Assembly: GCF_001613085.1 (NCBI RefSeq)
Contig: NZ_BDBR01000071.1
Coordinates: 1 to 34,612 of the forward strand
Length of the DNA: 34,612 bases
Origin: Nocardia salmonicida NBRC 13393
Lineage (GTDB): Bacteria; Actinomycetota; Actinomycetes; Mycobacteriales; Mycobacteriaceae
Direction: 5' to 3'
Positions within the stretch are counted from its first letter, which is position 1, and each line of letters begins with the position of its first letter. Below are positions 1 to 11,567 of the stretch, piece after piece. The translations under genes were made by a program, and so were the position numbers. Under the pieces are notes generated by a model. The model was not told the origin of the DNA. It did no database searches and saw only the letters and a program-made list of their open reading frames with translations.

Positions 1-3201
<3,201 letters not shown>

Positions 3202-3205
<4 letters not shown>

Positions 3206-5568
3206 CCGACTCCGGAATCGGTGACACCGACGCCGGGACAGACCCGGTCGTCTCGCGCCTCGCGGCCACAGTGGAGCGGCTACACAACCAGATCCGGCAG
3301 GCACAGGCCACAGCCGACGGCCGGGCGCTGATCGAAATGGCCAAGGGTGTGCTGGTCGAACGGCTGCACTGCGGGCCCGCGCAGGCGGCAACCCAACTGG
3401 AGATCCTGTCCGCCCGAGCCGGGGTCGCGCCCCTGGAGTTGGCCGTCGACCTGGTGAACCAGGCGGCGCAGGACAAAATGAGCGCGGTGGTCGGGGAGTT
3501 CCTGCAGGCCACCGCCACACCACCCAGCGAGCCGACGGCGGTCGTGCGGCTGCGCACCGCCGAGAGCGGACTGCTCGCGGCGGGCGATACCCAGCGGGTA
3601 GCGGAGTCGGTTCTCGAACACGCAGTGTCACCGCTGGGTGCCACGGCGGTCGCGATCTGGTCCGCGGGCATCGACGCGTCGCTGTCGCTGGCGGGTTTCG
3701 CCGGGATCGCCGGGCACGAGGCCCGGCGGTGGCACTATGTGCCGCCGGGGGTGGTGACCCCGGCGCGGCAGGCGCTGATCCAACGCACGGCGCAGTGGAT
3801 CGAGGACCTGAGTGTGTCGGGGCTGCCGTCGATCGGAGACCGTGCCGGCGGCCGAGCGGCGATCCCGGTCGGCGCGGCCGGCAAAATAGTGGGGGTGCTC
3901 GAGGTGTGCTGGCCTCGGCCGATCGACGTGCAACCGCGCCAGATTCACCAGCAACTGCAAGCGCTGGCCGAGCTGTGTGCGCACACGCTCGAGTCCGACT
4001 CGGCCGCCGTACGGACCAACGAACGCGCCGATGCCGCCGACCTCGTGCGTTTGGCGGATGGATTGTTCGACCCCGCACTGGTGCTCATACCCCACCTCGA
4101 CGAGGGCAGGCTCGCCGACTTCTCCATCCATCACCTCAACAGTTGCTTCGTCGACCCGGCCGGTCGACCTCCCGGCCTGATCAGCGGCTCGTCACTGCTC
4201 GAGATGTACCCGATGGCCGCGGTCGAGGGACGACTGTTCGAGCGGATCGAGCATGTCTTCGCCACTGGTGAGAGCTACCGCGCCGACCGGGTCATGCTGA
4301 CCGAACTGGTCGACCAGATCCCCTTGACCGTCGCGGCCGCGCTCAGTATCAGCCGCCACGGCGACGCCGTGCTCATGGTGTGGCGGATAGAGGACGAGTC
4401 GGGGCGACTGGCGACGCTGCTGCAGCACGCCCAACGGCTCGGCCGCGTCGGCGGTTTCGAGGAGAACGCGGCCACCGGCGAGATTACTTGGAGCGACCAG
4501 CTTTTCGCGCTCTACGGGCTGGCACCGACCACCGACCCCGTCCCGCTGGCGCAGCTGCCAGGCCACGTCCACGACGCCGACACCGAGGCGGTGCGACGGT
4601 TTCTGCGCACGCTGCTGCGCTACCGCCGTCCTGCCTCCACCGCATGCCGACTGACCAGAGCCGACGGCGTGACCCGTCACGTCCGGATCATCGCCGAACC
4701 GGTGGTCGACGCGGCCGGGCACCTGCACGCCATCCGCGGTGCGTACCAGGATGTCTCGTCCCAACACTGGACCGAGATCGCGCTGTCGGCGACCCGGGAC
4801 CGGCTCACCGACACCGAAATGCGCGCCGCCGAACAGAGCAGTCTGGCAAGGCAGCTCCAGCAGGCCATCATGCCCGACGCGCAGCCGTCAACCGACGCGT
4901 TCGGTTTGCGTATCGCGGTGCGCTACCGACCGACCGAGCAGGACGAGCTCGTCGGTGGCGACTGGTACGACACCATCGTGCTGCCGTCGAAGGAGATTTT
5001 GGTATCGGTCGGCGACATCACCGGCCACGGCATCACGGCCGCGACCGGAATGGTCGTGCTACGCAACGCCTTACGTGGTCTTGCCGCAACCGGTGCCGGA
5101 CCGGGCCAGATGCTGGCATGGCTGAATCTGGTGGCACACCACCTCACCGACAGCATATTCGCCACCGCCATCTGTGGCGTCTACAACCCAGTGACTCGGG
5201 TCCTGCGCTGGGCTCGCGCAGGCCACCCGCCACCAGTGCTGGTCCGAGCCGGCCACGCCTGCTCCCTGCCTGAACTCAAAGGCATAATCCTCGGCGCGCT
5301 GGCGGAAACAAGCTACGAGGAAGGCGAAATCCAGCTCGAATTGGACGACACGCTCCTGCTCTACACCGACGGCCTCATCGAGCGCCGCGACCGGGATCTG
5401 GACCTCTGTATAGAACGACTTCTCACGATCTCGGCCGCATTCACCGGAAGCCTGGATGACCGTCTCGACCACCTGCTCGACAGCAGCGACGCCGACACAG
5501 ACGACGACACCTGCGTGGTCGGCATCCAAGTGGGAACAAGCCAGGGCCCGCCGACCGGCAACCTCTGA
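3202..5568 (+). CDS. ANTAR-GAF-PAS-SpoIIE (PP2C-type) serine phosphatase
   Basis: A 788-aa protein starting at an ATG that overlaps the kinase stop. Residues about 20-90 form an ANTAR RNA-binding domain (ALIEMAKGVLVERLHC), preceded by a short helix. A GAF-like region (about 110-270) and two PAS-like regions (about 280-400 and 410-520, the second beginning GGFEENAATGEITWSD) follow. A SpoIIE/PP2C phosphatase occupies about 550-785: VGGDWYD (584-590), VGDITGHG (603-610), LLYTDGLIERR with D723, and an Asp cluster near 768 followed by TCVV supply the metal-binding acidic residues. Such enzymes typically dephosphorylate anti-anti-sigma factors; no STAS or anti-sigma gene is visible next door, so the target is unknown. 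ANTAR domains usually sit at the C-terminus of response regulators, so an N-terminal one fused to a phosphatase is less usual. Coupling to the kinase implies a shared signalling pathway. Confidence 0.92.
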
Positions 5569-5571
5569 TCG

Positions 5572-5594
5572 CCGCCCTCACGTGTACGAGGCGG
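5572..5594. terminator. Possible hairpin between convergent phosphatase and LysR genes
   Basis: CCGCCCTC (5572-5579) pairs with GAGGCGG (5588-5594) with one bulged base and an 8-nt loop, immediately after the phosphatase stop. There is no T-tract. It lies in the 51-bp gap between convergent genes, where a bidirectional terminator would be expected. Confidence 0.35.
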
Positions 5595-5619
5595 AGATGA
5601 AACAAGAGCAGTGAGTCGA

Positions 5620-6561
5620 TTATGTTGACGCGCAGCTGCTTTGGGCCGCCTCCCGGATCAGACGGCGTAGGAAGCGGTGCTCCGGATCATCGGTGAACAC
5701 CGGATGCCACCACATCGCCTGGGTCAGCTCGCCGAGGTCGACCGGACACGGATAGGCCGTGAGACCCTCGCTCATCCCGGGGACCGCGAGCAAGCGGCGG
5801 GGGACCAGGGCGATGCGGTCGCTGCCGGTGATCAGGCACCGGACGGTCAGGAAGTTCTCGGTGACGATCTGACGCGTCGGTTCGATGCCGAGCATCCGCA
5901 ACCGGCGCGCGGCCGGGGTGGAGGCGGTCTGGGAGTGGTAGACGAGAACCCAGGGGCGCCGCTGCAGGTCCTCGGCGCTCAGTTCTCCGCTGGACGGTTC
6001 GTGGTTCCGATCCGTCACGACCATCCAATCATCATGGAAGACAGTCTCATTGGGTAGATCGGTGACGAAACCGTGCGGCACGAGCATGACGTCGTAGGTG
6101 GTGAGGGTGTGCTCGGCTCGGGCGACGAGTTCGGGTGAGGAGGGGAGTATGCGCAGGCGTGCGTGGGGTGCGGCCGAGGTGAGCAGCTCGGCGAGGCGTT
6201 GGCCGAGCAGGGCGGTGGTGTAGTCGCTGGTCACGACCGAGTATTCGCGGCTGGTGTCGGTGGCGTCGAAGGTGCCGCGCGCGGAGAACACTCGCTCGAC
6301 GCTCGTCAGCGCGGCCCTGGTGCGCTGACGCAGCTCGATACCGAAGGGTGTCAACCGGTACCTGTTGCCGACCCGCTCGAGGATGTCGTCGTCGAAGTGG
6401 CGGCGTAACCGAGCCAAGGCCGCCGAAACGGCCGGTTGCGTGACGCCGAGGTGCTCGGCGGCCCTGGTCACACTCTCGTGCTGCACCACGGCCTCCAGCG
6501 TGACCAGCAGGTTGAGGTCGAGATTGGCCAACGGGCGAGCAGGCTTCGGCATAACTCCCAT
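5620..6561 (-). CDS. LysR-family transcriptional regulator (NodD-like)
   Basis: A protein of 313 aa, or 310 aa if translation starts at the ATG at 6552 (MPKPARP). The N-terminus NLDLNLLVTLEAVVQHES, TRAAEHLGVTQPAVSAALARLR is a typical LysR winged HTH with its recognition helix. The rest is a LysR substrate-binding domain (about 100-300) with the LPNETVFHDDWMVV segment seen in NodD/NahR-like members. It is transcribed away from the six-gene catabolic cluster at 6671 with 109 bp between, the classic arrangement for a LysR activator that senses an aromatic inducer or pathway intermediate. Neither candidate start has a strong ribosome binding site. The regulated target is inferred from position; the inducer is unknown. 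Confidence 0.9.
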   Translation of the reverse strand: MGVMPKPARPLANLDLNLLVTLEAVVQHESVTRAAEHLGVTQPAVSAALARLRRHFDDDILERVGNRYRLTPFGIELRQRTRAALTSVERVFSARGTFDATDTSREYSVVTSDYTTALLGQRLAELLTSAAPHARLRILPSSPELVARAEHTLTTYDVMLVPHGFVTDLPNETVFHDDWMVVTDRNHEPSSGELSAEDLQRRPWVLVYHSQTASTPAARRLRMLGIEPTRQIVTENFLTVRCLITGSDRIALVPRRLLAVPGMSEGLTAYPCPVDLGELTQAMWWHPVFTDDPEHRFLRRLIREAAQSSCAST

Positions 6562-6572
6562 TTATACAGACA

Positions 6573-6602
6573 ATCAGAAATCACGCCTTCCCTGATGGTG
6601 AT
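6573..6602. promoter_or_regulatory. Candidate LysR operator: two interleaved dyads
   Basis: ATCAG (6573-6577) pairs with CTGAT (6592-6596), and ATCAC (6580-6584) pairs with GTGAT (6598-6602). They form two overlapping inverted repeats in the gap between the divergent lysR gene and hydroxylase gene. A further palindrome GTGAGTCAC lies at 6620-6628. LysR proteins bind interrupted dyads in such positions. The assignment is positional and short arms can arise by chance. Confidence 0.4.
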
Positions 6603-6670
6603 GTGGGTCTCAGAGTGGAGTGAGTCACCACAACGCTCGCTTATGTGCACTGTCCCAGGGAAGTGATTCG

Positions 6671-7807
6671 ATGCACCCTCACACCGCCCACACCGTCCTC
6701 GTACTCGGCGGCGGTCTCGCCGGGTCGGCGGCCGCGGTCTTTCTCGCCCGCGCCGGTCTCGACGTCGATCTCGTCGAGGCGCGCGGCCGCGGCCACGCCA
6801 TCGGTTCCGGCATCACGTTGCAAGGCAACGCGTTACGCGTGCTCAGGGATCTGGATCTGTGGGCCGATATCAGCCGCGAGAGCTGGGGTTTCGACACCCT
6901 GGGCATCCGCGCGACCGACGCGCACGGCAGCCTCCTCGCCGAGATTCCCGATACCAAGACCGGTGGCCCCGACCTCCCGGCGGCGGTCGGGATGGAGCGG
7001 CCGGTGCTGGCGGCGATGCTGCACGACGCCGCGGAAAAGGCCGGTACACGACTACGTTTCGGCGTGCGCGCCACCAAATTCGAGGCCGACGACACCGGCG
7101 TCGATGTCGTCTTCGACGACGGCGCCAGCCGACGCTACGACGTGGTGATCGGCGCCGACGGTGTCCGCTCGCCCACCCGTCGCGCCCTCGGCATCGACTC
7201 CGACCCGCAGCCAACCGGCATGGGCATCTGGCGGTTGGTGTGCTCGCGTCCGGCATCGATCACCCGCACCGATCTCTACTACGGCGGCGTCGCGCACATC
7301 GCCGGATACTGCCCGACCGGACCGGACTCGATGTACGCCTACATTGTCGAGGACACCCATGATCGTTCGGCGCTGTCCAAGACCGAGCAGCTCGAAATGA
7401 TGCGCGCACTGGCCGCCGAGTACCACGGACCGTGGGACGAGGTCCGTGCGCTGCTGACCGATCCCGACGCCGTCAACTACACCCGGTTCGAGCAGCACGT
7501 GATCGACGGGCCGTGGAATCGCGGACGCATCGTGCTGATCGGCGACGCCGCCCACGCGTGCCCGCCCACCCTCGCCCAGGGCGGCGCGCAGGCGCTCGAA
7601 GACGCGGCGGTGCTCAGCGAACTCCTCATTGCCGAACCGGTCGGTCCGCAGCTGTGGCGCAGCTTCACCGACCGTCGCCTGCCGCGGGCGAAAGCCGTGG
7701 TCGAGGCCTCGGTGCAGCTCGGCCGATGGATGCTCGACCACGATCCCGACGCCGATGTCCCCGGCTTGATGCGCCGCATCGCCGAGCTCGTCGCGACACC
7801 GGCCTGA
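6671..7807 (+). CDS. FAD-dependent aromatic hydroxylase (PHBH-type flavin monooxygenase)
   Basis: A 378-aa protein; the ATG at 6671 is chosen because AGGGAAGTGA lies just upstream and the Rossmann fold begins at once. GGGLAG (13-18) with E36 binds the ADP of FAD, the DG motif GADGVRS (161-167) is present, and GDAAHACPPTLAQGG (291-305) contacts the FAD ribityl and pyrophosphate. These are group A flavoprotein hydroxylase hallmarks, NAD(P)H- and O2-dependent and cytosolic. It is the first gene of the LysR-controlled cluster, directly before an extradiol dioxygenase, so its likely job is to hydroxylate a phenol or hydroxypyridine into the ring-cleavage substrate. The substrate cannot be read from the sequence. 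Alternatives are hydroxylases of salicylate-, dihydroxypyridine- or nitrophenol-type compounds. Confidence 0.88.
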   Translation: MHPHTAHTVLVLGGGLAGSAAAVFLARAGLDVDLVEARGRGHAIGSGITLQGNALRVLRDLDLWADISRESWGFDTLGIRATDAHGSLLAEIPDTKTGGPDLPAAVGMERPVLAAMLHDAAEKAGTRLRFGVRATKFEADDTGVDVVFDDGASRRYDVVIGADGVRSPTRRALGIDSDPQPTGMGIWRLVCSRPASITRTDLYYGGVAHIAGYCPTGPDSMYAYIVEDTHDRSALSKTEQLEMMRALAAEYHGPWDEVRALLTDPDAVNYTRFEQHVIDGPWNRGRIVLIGDAAHACPPTLAQGGAQALEDAAVLSELLIAEPVGPQLWRSFTDRRLPRAKAVVEASVQLGRWMLDHDPDADVPGLMRRIAELVATPA

Positions 7808-7837
7808 ACCCCATCCCTCGTTTTTCGGAGCCTCCTC

Positions 7838-8776
7838 ATGAGCGATCATGTCTTCACCCACCTGCGGCACACGGCGCTGGCCGTGCCCGACTTCGACAAG
7901 CAGCTCGACTTCTACACCAACCACTGGGGCCTGTCGGTGGCCGCGACCGATGGCGATGTCACCTATCTGGCCGCGGAGGGCTCGCCCGAGCAGTACGTGG
8001 TGCGCATCCGCCGCGCCGCCGAAAAGCGCCTCGACCTGATCTCTTTCGGCGTCACCGACAGCGCGGCGGTCGACACCGTCGCCGATAAGCTCGGCCGGGG
8101 CGGGGCCACCTTGGTCAGCGAACCGGACCGATTGCAGACACCCGGTGGGGGATACGGTTTCCGGTTCTTCGACAACGAAGGCCGCACGATCGAGGTGTCC
8201 GCCGACGTCGCGGCTCGCCGACATCGCAAAGTTGAAGTGGGCGAGGCGATTCCGGTACGGCTGTCGCACGTGGTGGTGAACTCCGCCGACCCGGAAACCA
8301 CCGTGGCCTTCTACGAGAAGCATTTCGGCTTCAAGGTCTCCGACATCCTCATGCATCCGCGCATGGGCAAGATGATGTGGTTTCTGCGCACCAACCGTTG
8401 GCACCATTCGCTGGCGATCGCGCGCGGCCCCCATCCCGCGCTGCACCACGCGTCGTTCGAGCTGCGCGGTCTCGACGAGTACATGCGTGGTACCGGCCGC
8501 ATGTTGCGCTCGGGCGTCGAAAAGATCTGGGGCCCCGGCCGGCACCTCGCGGGCAACAACACCTTCTCGTACTTCCTCGACCCGAACGGCAACACGATGG
8601 AGTACACGACCGAACTCGAGTCGCTGGACGAGGACACCTGGCACCCGCACCTCTACGACTTCACCCAGCCCGAGGTCAGCGACCAATGGGGGACCGCCAA
8701 CGCGATGGACGAATTCGTCGCCGCGAAATCGTTCAACGACCCCGACAAGGGTCTGTTCACCGCACCGCCGGTGTGA
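7838..8776 (+). CDS. Extradiol ring-cleavage dioxygenase, VOC superfamily (type I)
   Basis: A 312-aa two-domain protein, the usual length for BphC/catechol 2,3-dioxygenase-type enzymes. Domain 1 (about 5-125) and domain 2 (about 140-265) are VOC modules. Domain 2 carries the Fe(II) triad H144 (RLSHVVVN), H204 (LHHASFEL) and E255 (MEYTTELE). The family signature YFLDPNGNTMEY is present, as is a second-shell His in GPGRH (H236). A short C-terminal tail (about 270-312) resembles those on trihydroxybenzene and dihydroxybiphenyl dioxygenases. GGAG precedes the ATG at suitable spacing, 30 bp after the hydroxylase stop. It should cleave a catechol or triol next to, not between, the hydroxyls, using O2. 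Family and catalytic competence are well supported; the exact substrate is not. Confidence 0.93.
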   Translation: MSDHVFTHLRHTALAVPDFDKQLDFYTNHWGLSVAATDGDVTYLAAEGSPEQYVVRIRRAAEKRLDLISFGVTDSAAVDTVADKLGRGGATLVSEPDRLQTPGGGYGFRFFDNEGRTIEVSADVAARRHRKVEVGEAIPVRLSHVVVNSADPETTVAFYEKHFGFKVSDILMHPRMGKMMWFLRTNRWHHSLAIARGPHPALHHASFELRGLDEYMRGTGRMLRSGVEKIWGPGRHLAGNNTFSYFLDPNGNTMEYTTELESLDEDTWHPHLYDFTQPEVSDQWGTANAMDEFVAAKSFNDPDKGLFTAPPV

Positions 8777-8791
8777 AAGGAGTTATCCACC

Positions 8792-9781
8792 ATGCGTTTT
8801 GCCATGATTCGCCATAACGACGCGGCTCCTGTCGCCGCTGTCGTCGACGACGACAGCGTGTACCTGTTCCCCGGTGGCACCACGGTCCTCGAACTCGTCC
8901 GGGCCGGGCTGGCCGCCGCGCTGGAGATGGGCGGCCAGATCCAGTCGATGACCACGCCGATTCCTGCAGACGAGGTCGCGTTCGACGCTCCGCTGGCACC
9001 GCCGACAATTCGCGATTTCGTCACCTTCGAAGAACATGTCGAAGCAGTCCGTGCGAGTGTCCAGGGTCGCGGCGGAGTGCCGGCGGCCTGGTACGCGGCG
9101 CCGCATTTCTATTTCACCAACCCGCACACGGTGAACGGTCCGCGCAGCGAGATCCGGGCACCGCACCACTGCGCGGAACTGGACTTCGAACTCGAGGTCG
9201 CCGCCGTCGTCGGCCGTGCCGGTCGCGACCTGACCGTCGAGCAGGCCGTCGATCACATCTTCGGCTACACGATCCTCAATGACTGGTCGGCACGTGATCT
9301 CCAGCGTCTGGAAATGCAGGTCGGGCTCGGTCCGGCGAAAGGCAAGGACTTCGCGAACACACTCGGCCCGGTGCTGGTGACCGCCGACGAAATGGTGCCG
9401 TTCCTCGACGCCGACGGCTTCCTCGCACTGCACTGCACCGCACGGGTCAACGGGATCGAAGTGGGCAGCGACGTCTTGTCCAACATGGGCTGGACCTTCC
9501 CCATGCTGCTGGCCTACGCCTCACGCGACGCCGCGCTCGCGCCGGGGGATGTACTCGGCTCGGGCACCGTCGGTAACGGCGGCTGTCTGGCCGAGCTGTG
9601 GGGCCGCCGCGGCCGTCTCGACCCGCCGCCGCTGACAGTCGGCGACACGGTCGAACTCACAGTGGAACACCTGGGAACCCTGGTGAACACCGTCGGCGAG
9701 CGCACCAGCGCGCCGCACGCTGTTCCCGCACCCCGGCTCCGCGACCGCGCGCAGCACCGGGCCGAGGTGACCGCACCATGA
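8792..9781 (+). CDS. Fumarylacetoacetate hydrolase (FAH) family enzyme 1
   Basis: A 329-aa protein with strong RBS AAAGGAG 15 bp after the dioxygenase stop. The N-terminal segment (1-70) is followed by the FAH fold, with acidic metal ligands E133 and E135 in LDFELEVAAVVG and D164 in ILNDWSARD, and the late LGSGTVGNGG loop. FAH-family enzymes in meta-cleavage pathways act as acylpyruvate hydrolases, hydratases, decarboxylases or isomerases on ring-fission products; DntG of the 2,4-dinitrotoluene pathway is a known example acting after an extradiol enzyme. Its position here predicts action on the extradiol product. The last base of its TGA is shared with the ATGA start of the next gene. Which FAH reaction it performs is not determinable from sequence. 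Confidence 0.9.
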   Translation: MRFAMIRHNDAAPVAAVVDDDSVYLFPGGTTVLELVRAGLAAALEMGGQIQSMTTPIPADEVAFDAPLAPPTIRDFVTFEEHVEAVRASVQGRGGVPAAWYAAPHFYFTNPHTVNGPRSEIRAPHHCAELDFELEVAAVVGRAGRDLTVEQAVDHIFGYTILNDWSARDLQRLEMQVGLGPAKGKDFANTLGPVLVTADEMVPFLDADGFLALHCTARVNGIEVGSDVLSNMGWTFPMLLAYASRDAALAPGDVLGSGTVGNGGCLAELWGRRGRLDPPPLTVGDTVELTVEHLGTLVNTVGERTSAPHAVPAPRLRDRAQHRAEVTAP

Positions 9782-10506
9782 CAACCCGAACCGTGGTCGT
9801 CACCGGCGCGGCGGGCGGCATCGGCCGCGTTGTCGCCGAGCGACTCACCGATGACGGCTACCACGTCGTCGCGCTCGATCGCCAGGGCAGCGAAAGCGTG
9901 CGCGCGTTCGATGTCACCGACGAGCGGCAATGGCGAGAACTGGCAACCACTCTCGACGCACCGGTGCACGGACTGGTCAACTGCGCGGGCATCACCCGAC
10001 GCGCGCGCCTGGGCGAGGTGACCGTCGCCGACATGACCGATGCCTACGCGGTCAACGTGCTGGCACCGCTGCTGGCGATCCAGGCGCTGGCCCCCGTGAT
10101 GGGCGTCGGTTCGGCGATCGTGAACATCGGTTCGCTCGCGGCGCTCACCGGCCACTACCCGGTGGCCTACACCACGAGCAAATGGGCACTGCGCGGTTTG
10201 ACCCACACGGCCGCACTGTCCTTGGGTGAGAACGGAATTCGGATCAACATCGTCCATCCGGGCTTCATCGACACCCCCATGACGGAATCGGCGCCCGCGC
10301 GATTCCGGGAGTCGTCGATCAGTGAGACCGCGTTGGCGCGTGCCGGCACCGCCGCCGAGGTCGCCGGCGCGGTGGCCTTCCTCCTCGGCGCCGATTCCAC
10401 CTACATGACCGGCGCCGAGATCACCGTCGACGGCGGAGCGAGCTCGCACGGCGGCGTGAAGTCGATCTCGGACGCGCTGCGACCCGAACTACAGGAGCAC
10501 AGATGA
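9778..10506 (+). CDS. Short-chain dehydrogenase/reductase (SDR)
   Basis: A 242-aa classical SDR. The start is the ATG overlapping the FAH stop (ATGA), which places TGAAGGIG (9-16) in the usual position. NCAG (68-71), N93, S119, Y131 and K135 (YxxxK) give the complete catalytic tetrad, and PGFIDTPM and the terminal TGAEITVDGG are typical. It is a cytosolic NAD(P)-dependent alcohol/ketone or dihydrodiol oxidoreductase. Overlaps on both sides (stop to start with FAH and with the cyclase) fix it as an internal operon gene. It could oxidise a side-chain carbinol before ring hydroxylation or a carbonyl after cleavage. The missing acidic residue after the second beta strand cannot be used to decide the cofactor with confidence. 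Confidence 0.92.
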   Translation: MTTRTVVVTGAAGGIGRVVAERLTDDGYHVVALDRQGSESVRAFDVTDERQWRELATTLDAPVHGLVNCAGITRRARLGEVTVADMTDAYAVNVLAPLLAIQALAPVMGVGSAIVNIGSLAALTGHYPVAYTTSKWALRGLTHTAALSLGENGIRINIVHPGFIDTPMTESAPARFRESSISETALARAGTAAEVAGAVAFLLGADSTYMTGAEITVDGGASSHGGVKSISDALRPELQEHR

Positions 10507-11495
10507 CCGGAACAGAAACCGCCGCAACGCCACTGGACCGCAGTGATCCCGAGTCCGCGATCGCCGCCGCGGCCCAGCGATGCTCGAACTGGGCACGGTG
10601 GGGTGCCGATGATGTGCACGGCACGTTGAACTTCCTCGACGACGCCAAGAGGGCCGAAGCCGGGGCACTGATCCGGCACGGCCGCAGCTTCAGCCTGTCG
10701 CAGAGCTTCGATACGAACGGGCCCCAGCGCGGCTGGCGGCGTCGCTCCAATCCCGTGCACACCATGCTCGATACCGGCACCGACGCCGAAGCTGGGATCC
10801 AGGGATTCCCGCACGGTCTCGGCGGCGCCGACGACGTGGTGTCGATGCCGCTGCAGTGTTCGACGCAATGGGACGGGCTCGGCCACATCTTCGACCACGG
10901 TCGGGCCTGGAACGGGCGGCGCGCGGGCGAGGTGGTCACCTCGCAGGGCGACCAGGTCACCGGCATCGAAACCGTGGCAGATCGGATCGTGGGCCGCGGC
11001 GTGCTGCTCGACGTCGGGCGTGTCTACGGGACAGCTACGGAACTGCCCGACGGGTTCGCCATCACGACAGCGCATCTCGAAGAAACGATCCGCTCGCAGG
11101 GTGCGTCCTCGGCGGTCGGCCGCGGTGACATCGTGACCGTGCGCACCGGCCAGCTCAGCCGCGCCCGGCGCGAGGGTTGGAACGAGTACGCCGGTGGCGC
11201 GGCCCCGGGTCTGTCGTTCACCACCGCGGACTGGTTGCACCGCACCGAGATCGCCGCGATCGCCACCGATACCTGGGGATTCGAGGTGCGGCCCAACGAA
11301 TTCGACGACGCCTTCCAACCTCTGCACCAGGTCGCGATCCCGCACATCGGGTTGTTCCTCGGCGAGATGTGGGACCTGGACGCGCTCGCTGAACACTGCG
11401 CGCGCACCGGCACCTACGAGTTCTTCCTCGTCGCCGCGCCGATCCCGGTCACCGGTGCGGTCGGCGCACCGGTGAACCCGATCGCGGTTGTCTGA
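10503..11495 (+). CDS. Cyclase-family (kynurenine formamidase-like) hydrolase with altered metal motif
   Basis: A 330-aa protein beginning at an ATG overlapping the SDR stop. It matches the PF04199 'putative cyclase' family (kynurenine formamidase, isatin hydrolase). The usual metal motif HxGTHxDxxxH is represented as QCSTQWDGLGH (118-128): D124 and H128 are kept but both early His ligands are Gln (Q118, Q122). TQWD-type members form a recognisable subgroup as I recall it, so this looks like a conserved variant rather than damage. The family hydrolyses amides or lactone-like bonds, so in this operon it might open a lactone or amide made after hydroxylation or ring cleavage. That role is inference. 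TATELPDG and the C-terminal EFFLVAAPIPVTGAVGAPVNPIA segment are typical of the family. Confidence 0.82.
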   Translation: MTGTETAATPLDRSDPESAIAAAAQRCSNWARWGADDVHGTLNFLDDAKRAEAGALIRHGRSFSLSQSFDTNGPQRGWRRRSNPVHTMLDTGTDAEAGIQGFPHGLGGADDVVSMPLQCSTQWDGLGHIFDHGRAWNGRRAGEVVTSQGDQVTGIETVADRIVGRGVLLDVGRVYGTATELPDGFAITTAHLEETIRSQGASSAVGRGDIVTVRTGQLSRARREGWNEYAGGAAPGLSFTTADWLHRTEIAAIATDTWGFEVRPNEFDDAFQPLHQVAIPHIGLFLGEMWDLDALAEHCARTGTYEFFLVAAPIPVTGAVGAPVNPIAVV

Positions 11496-11567
11496 ACCCC
11501 GACGAAAGCAGCGTCGAGTGCGGATCTCGTCGCGTCTCGAAAACTTGTCAATGAGAGGAAAACCCTG

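Noticed and set aside
6436..6666. Plus-strand frames crossing the lysR promoter gap
   Set aside because: Overlap the lysR coding strand and have no independent support.
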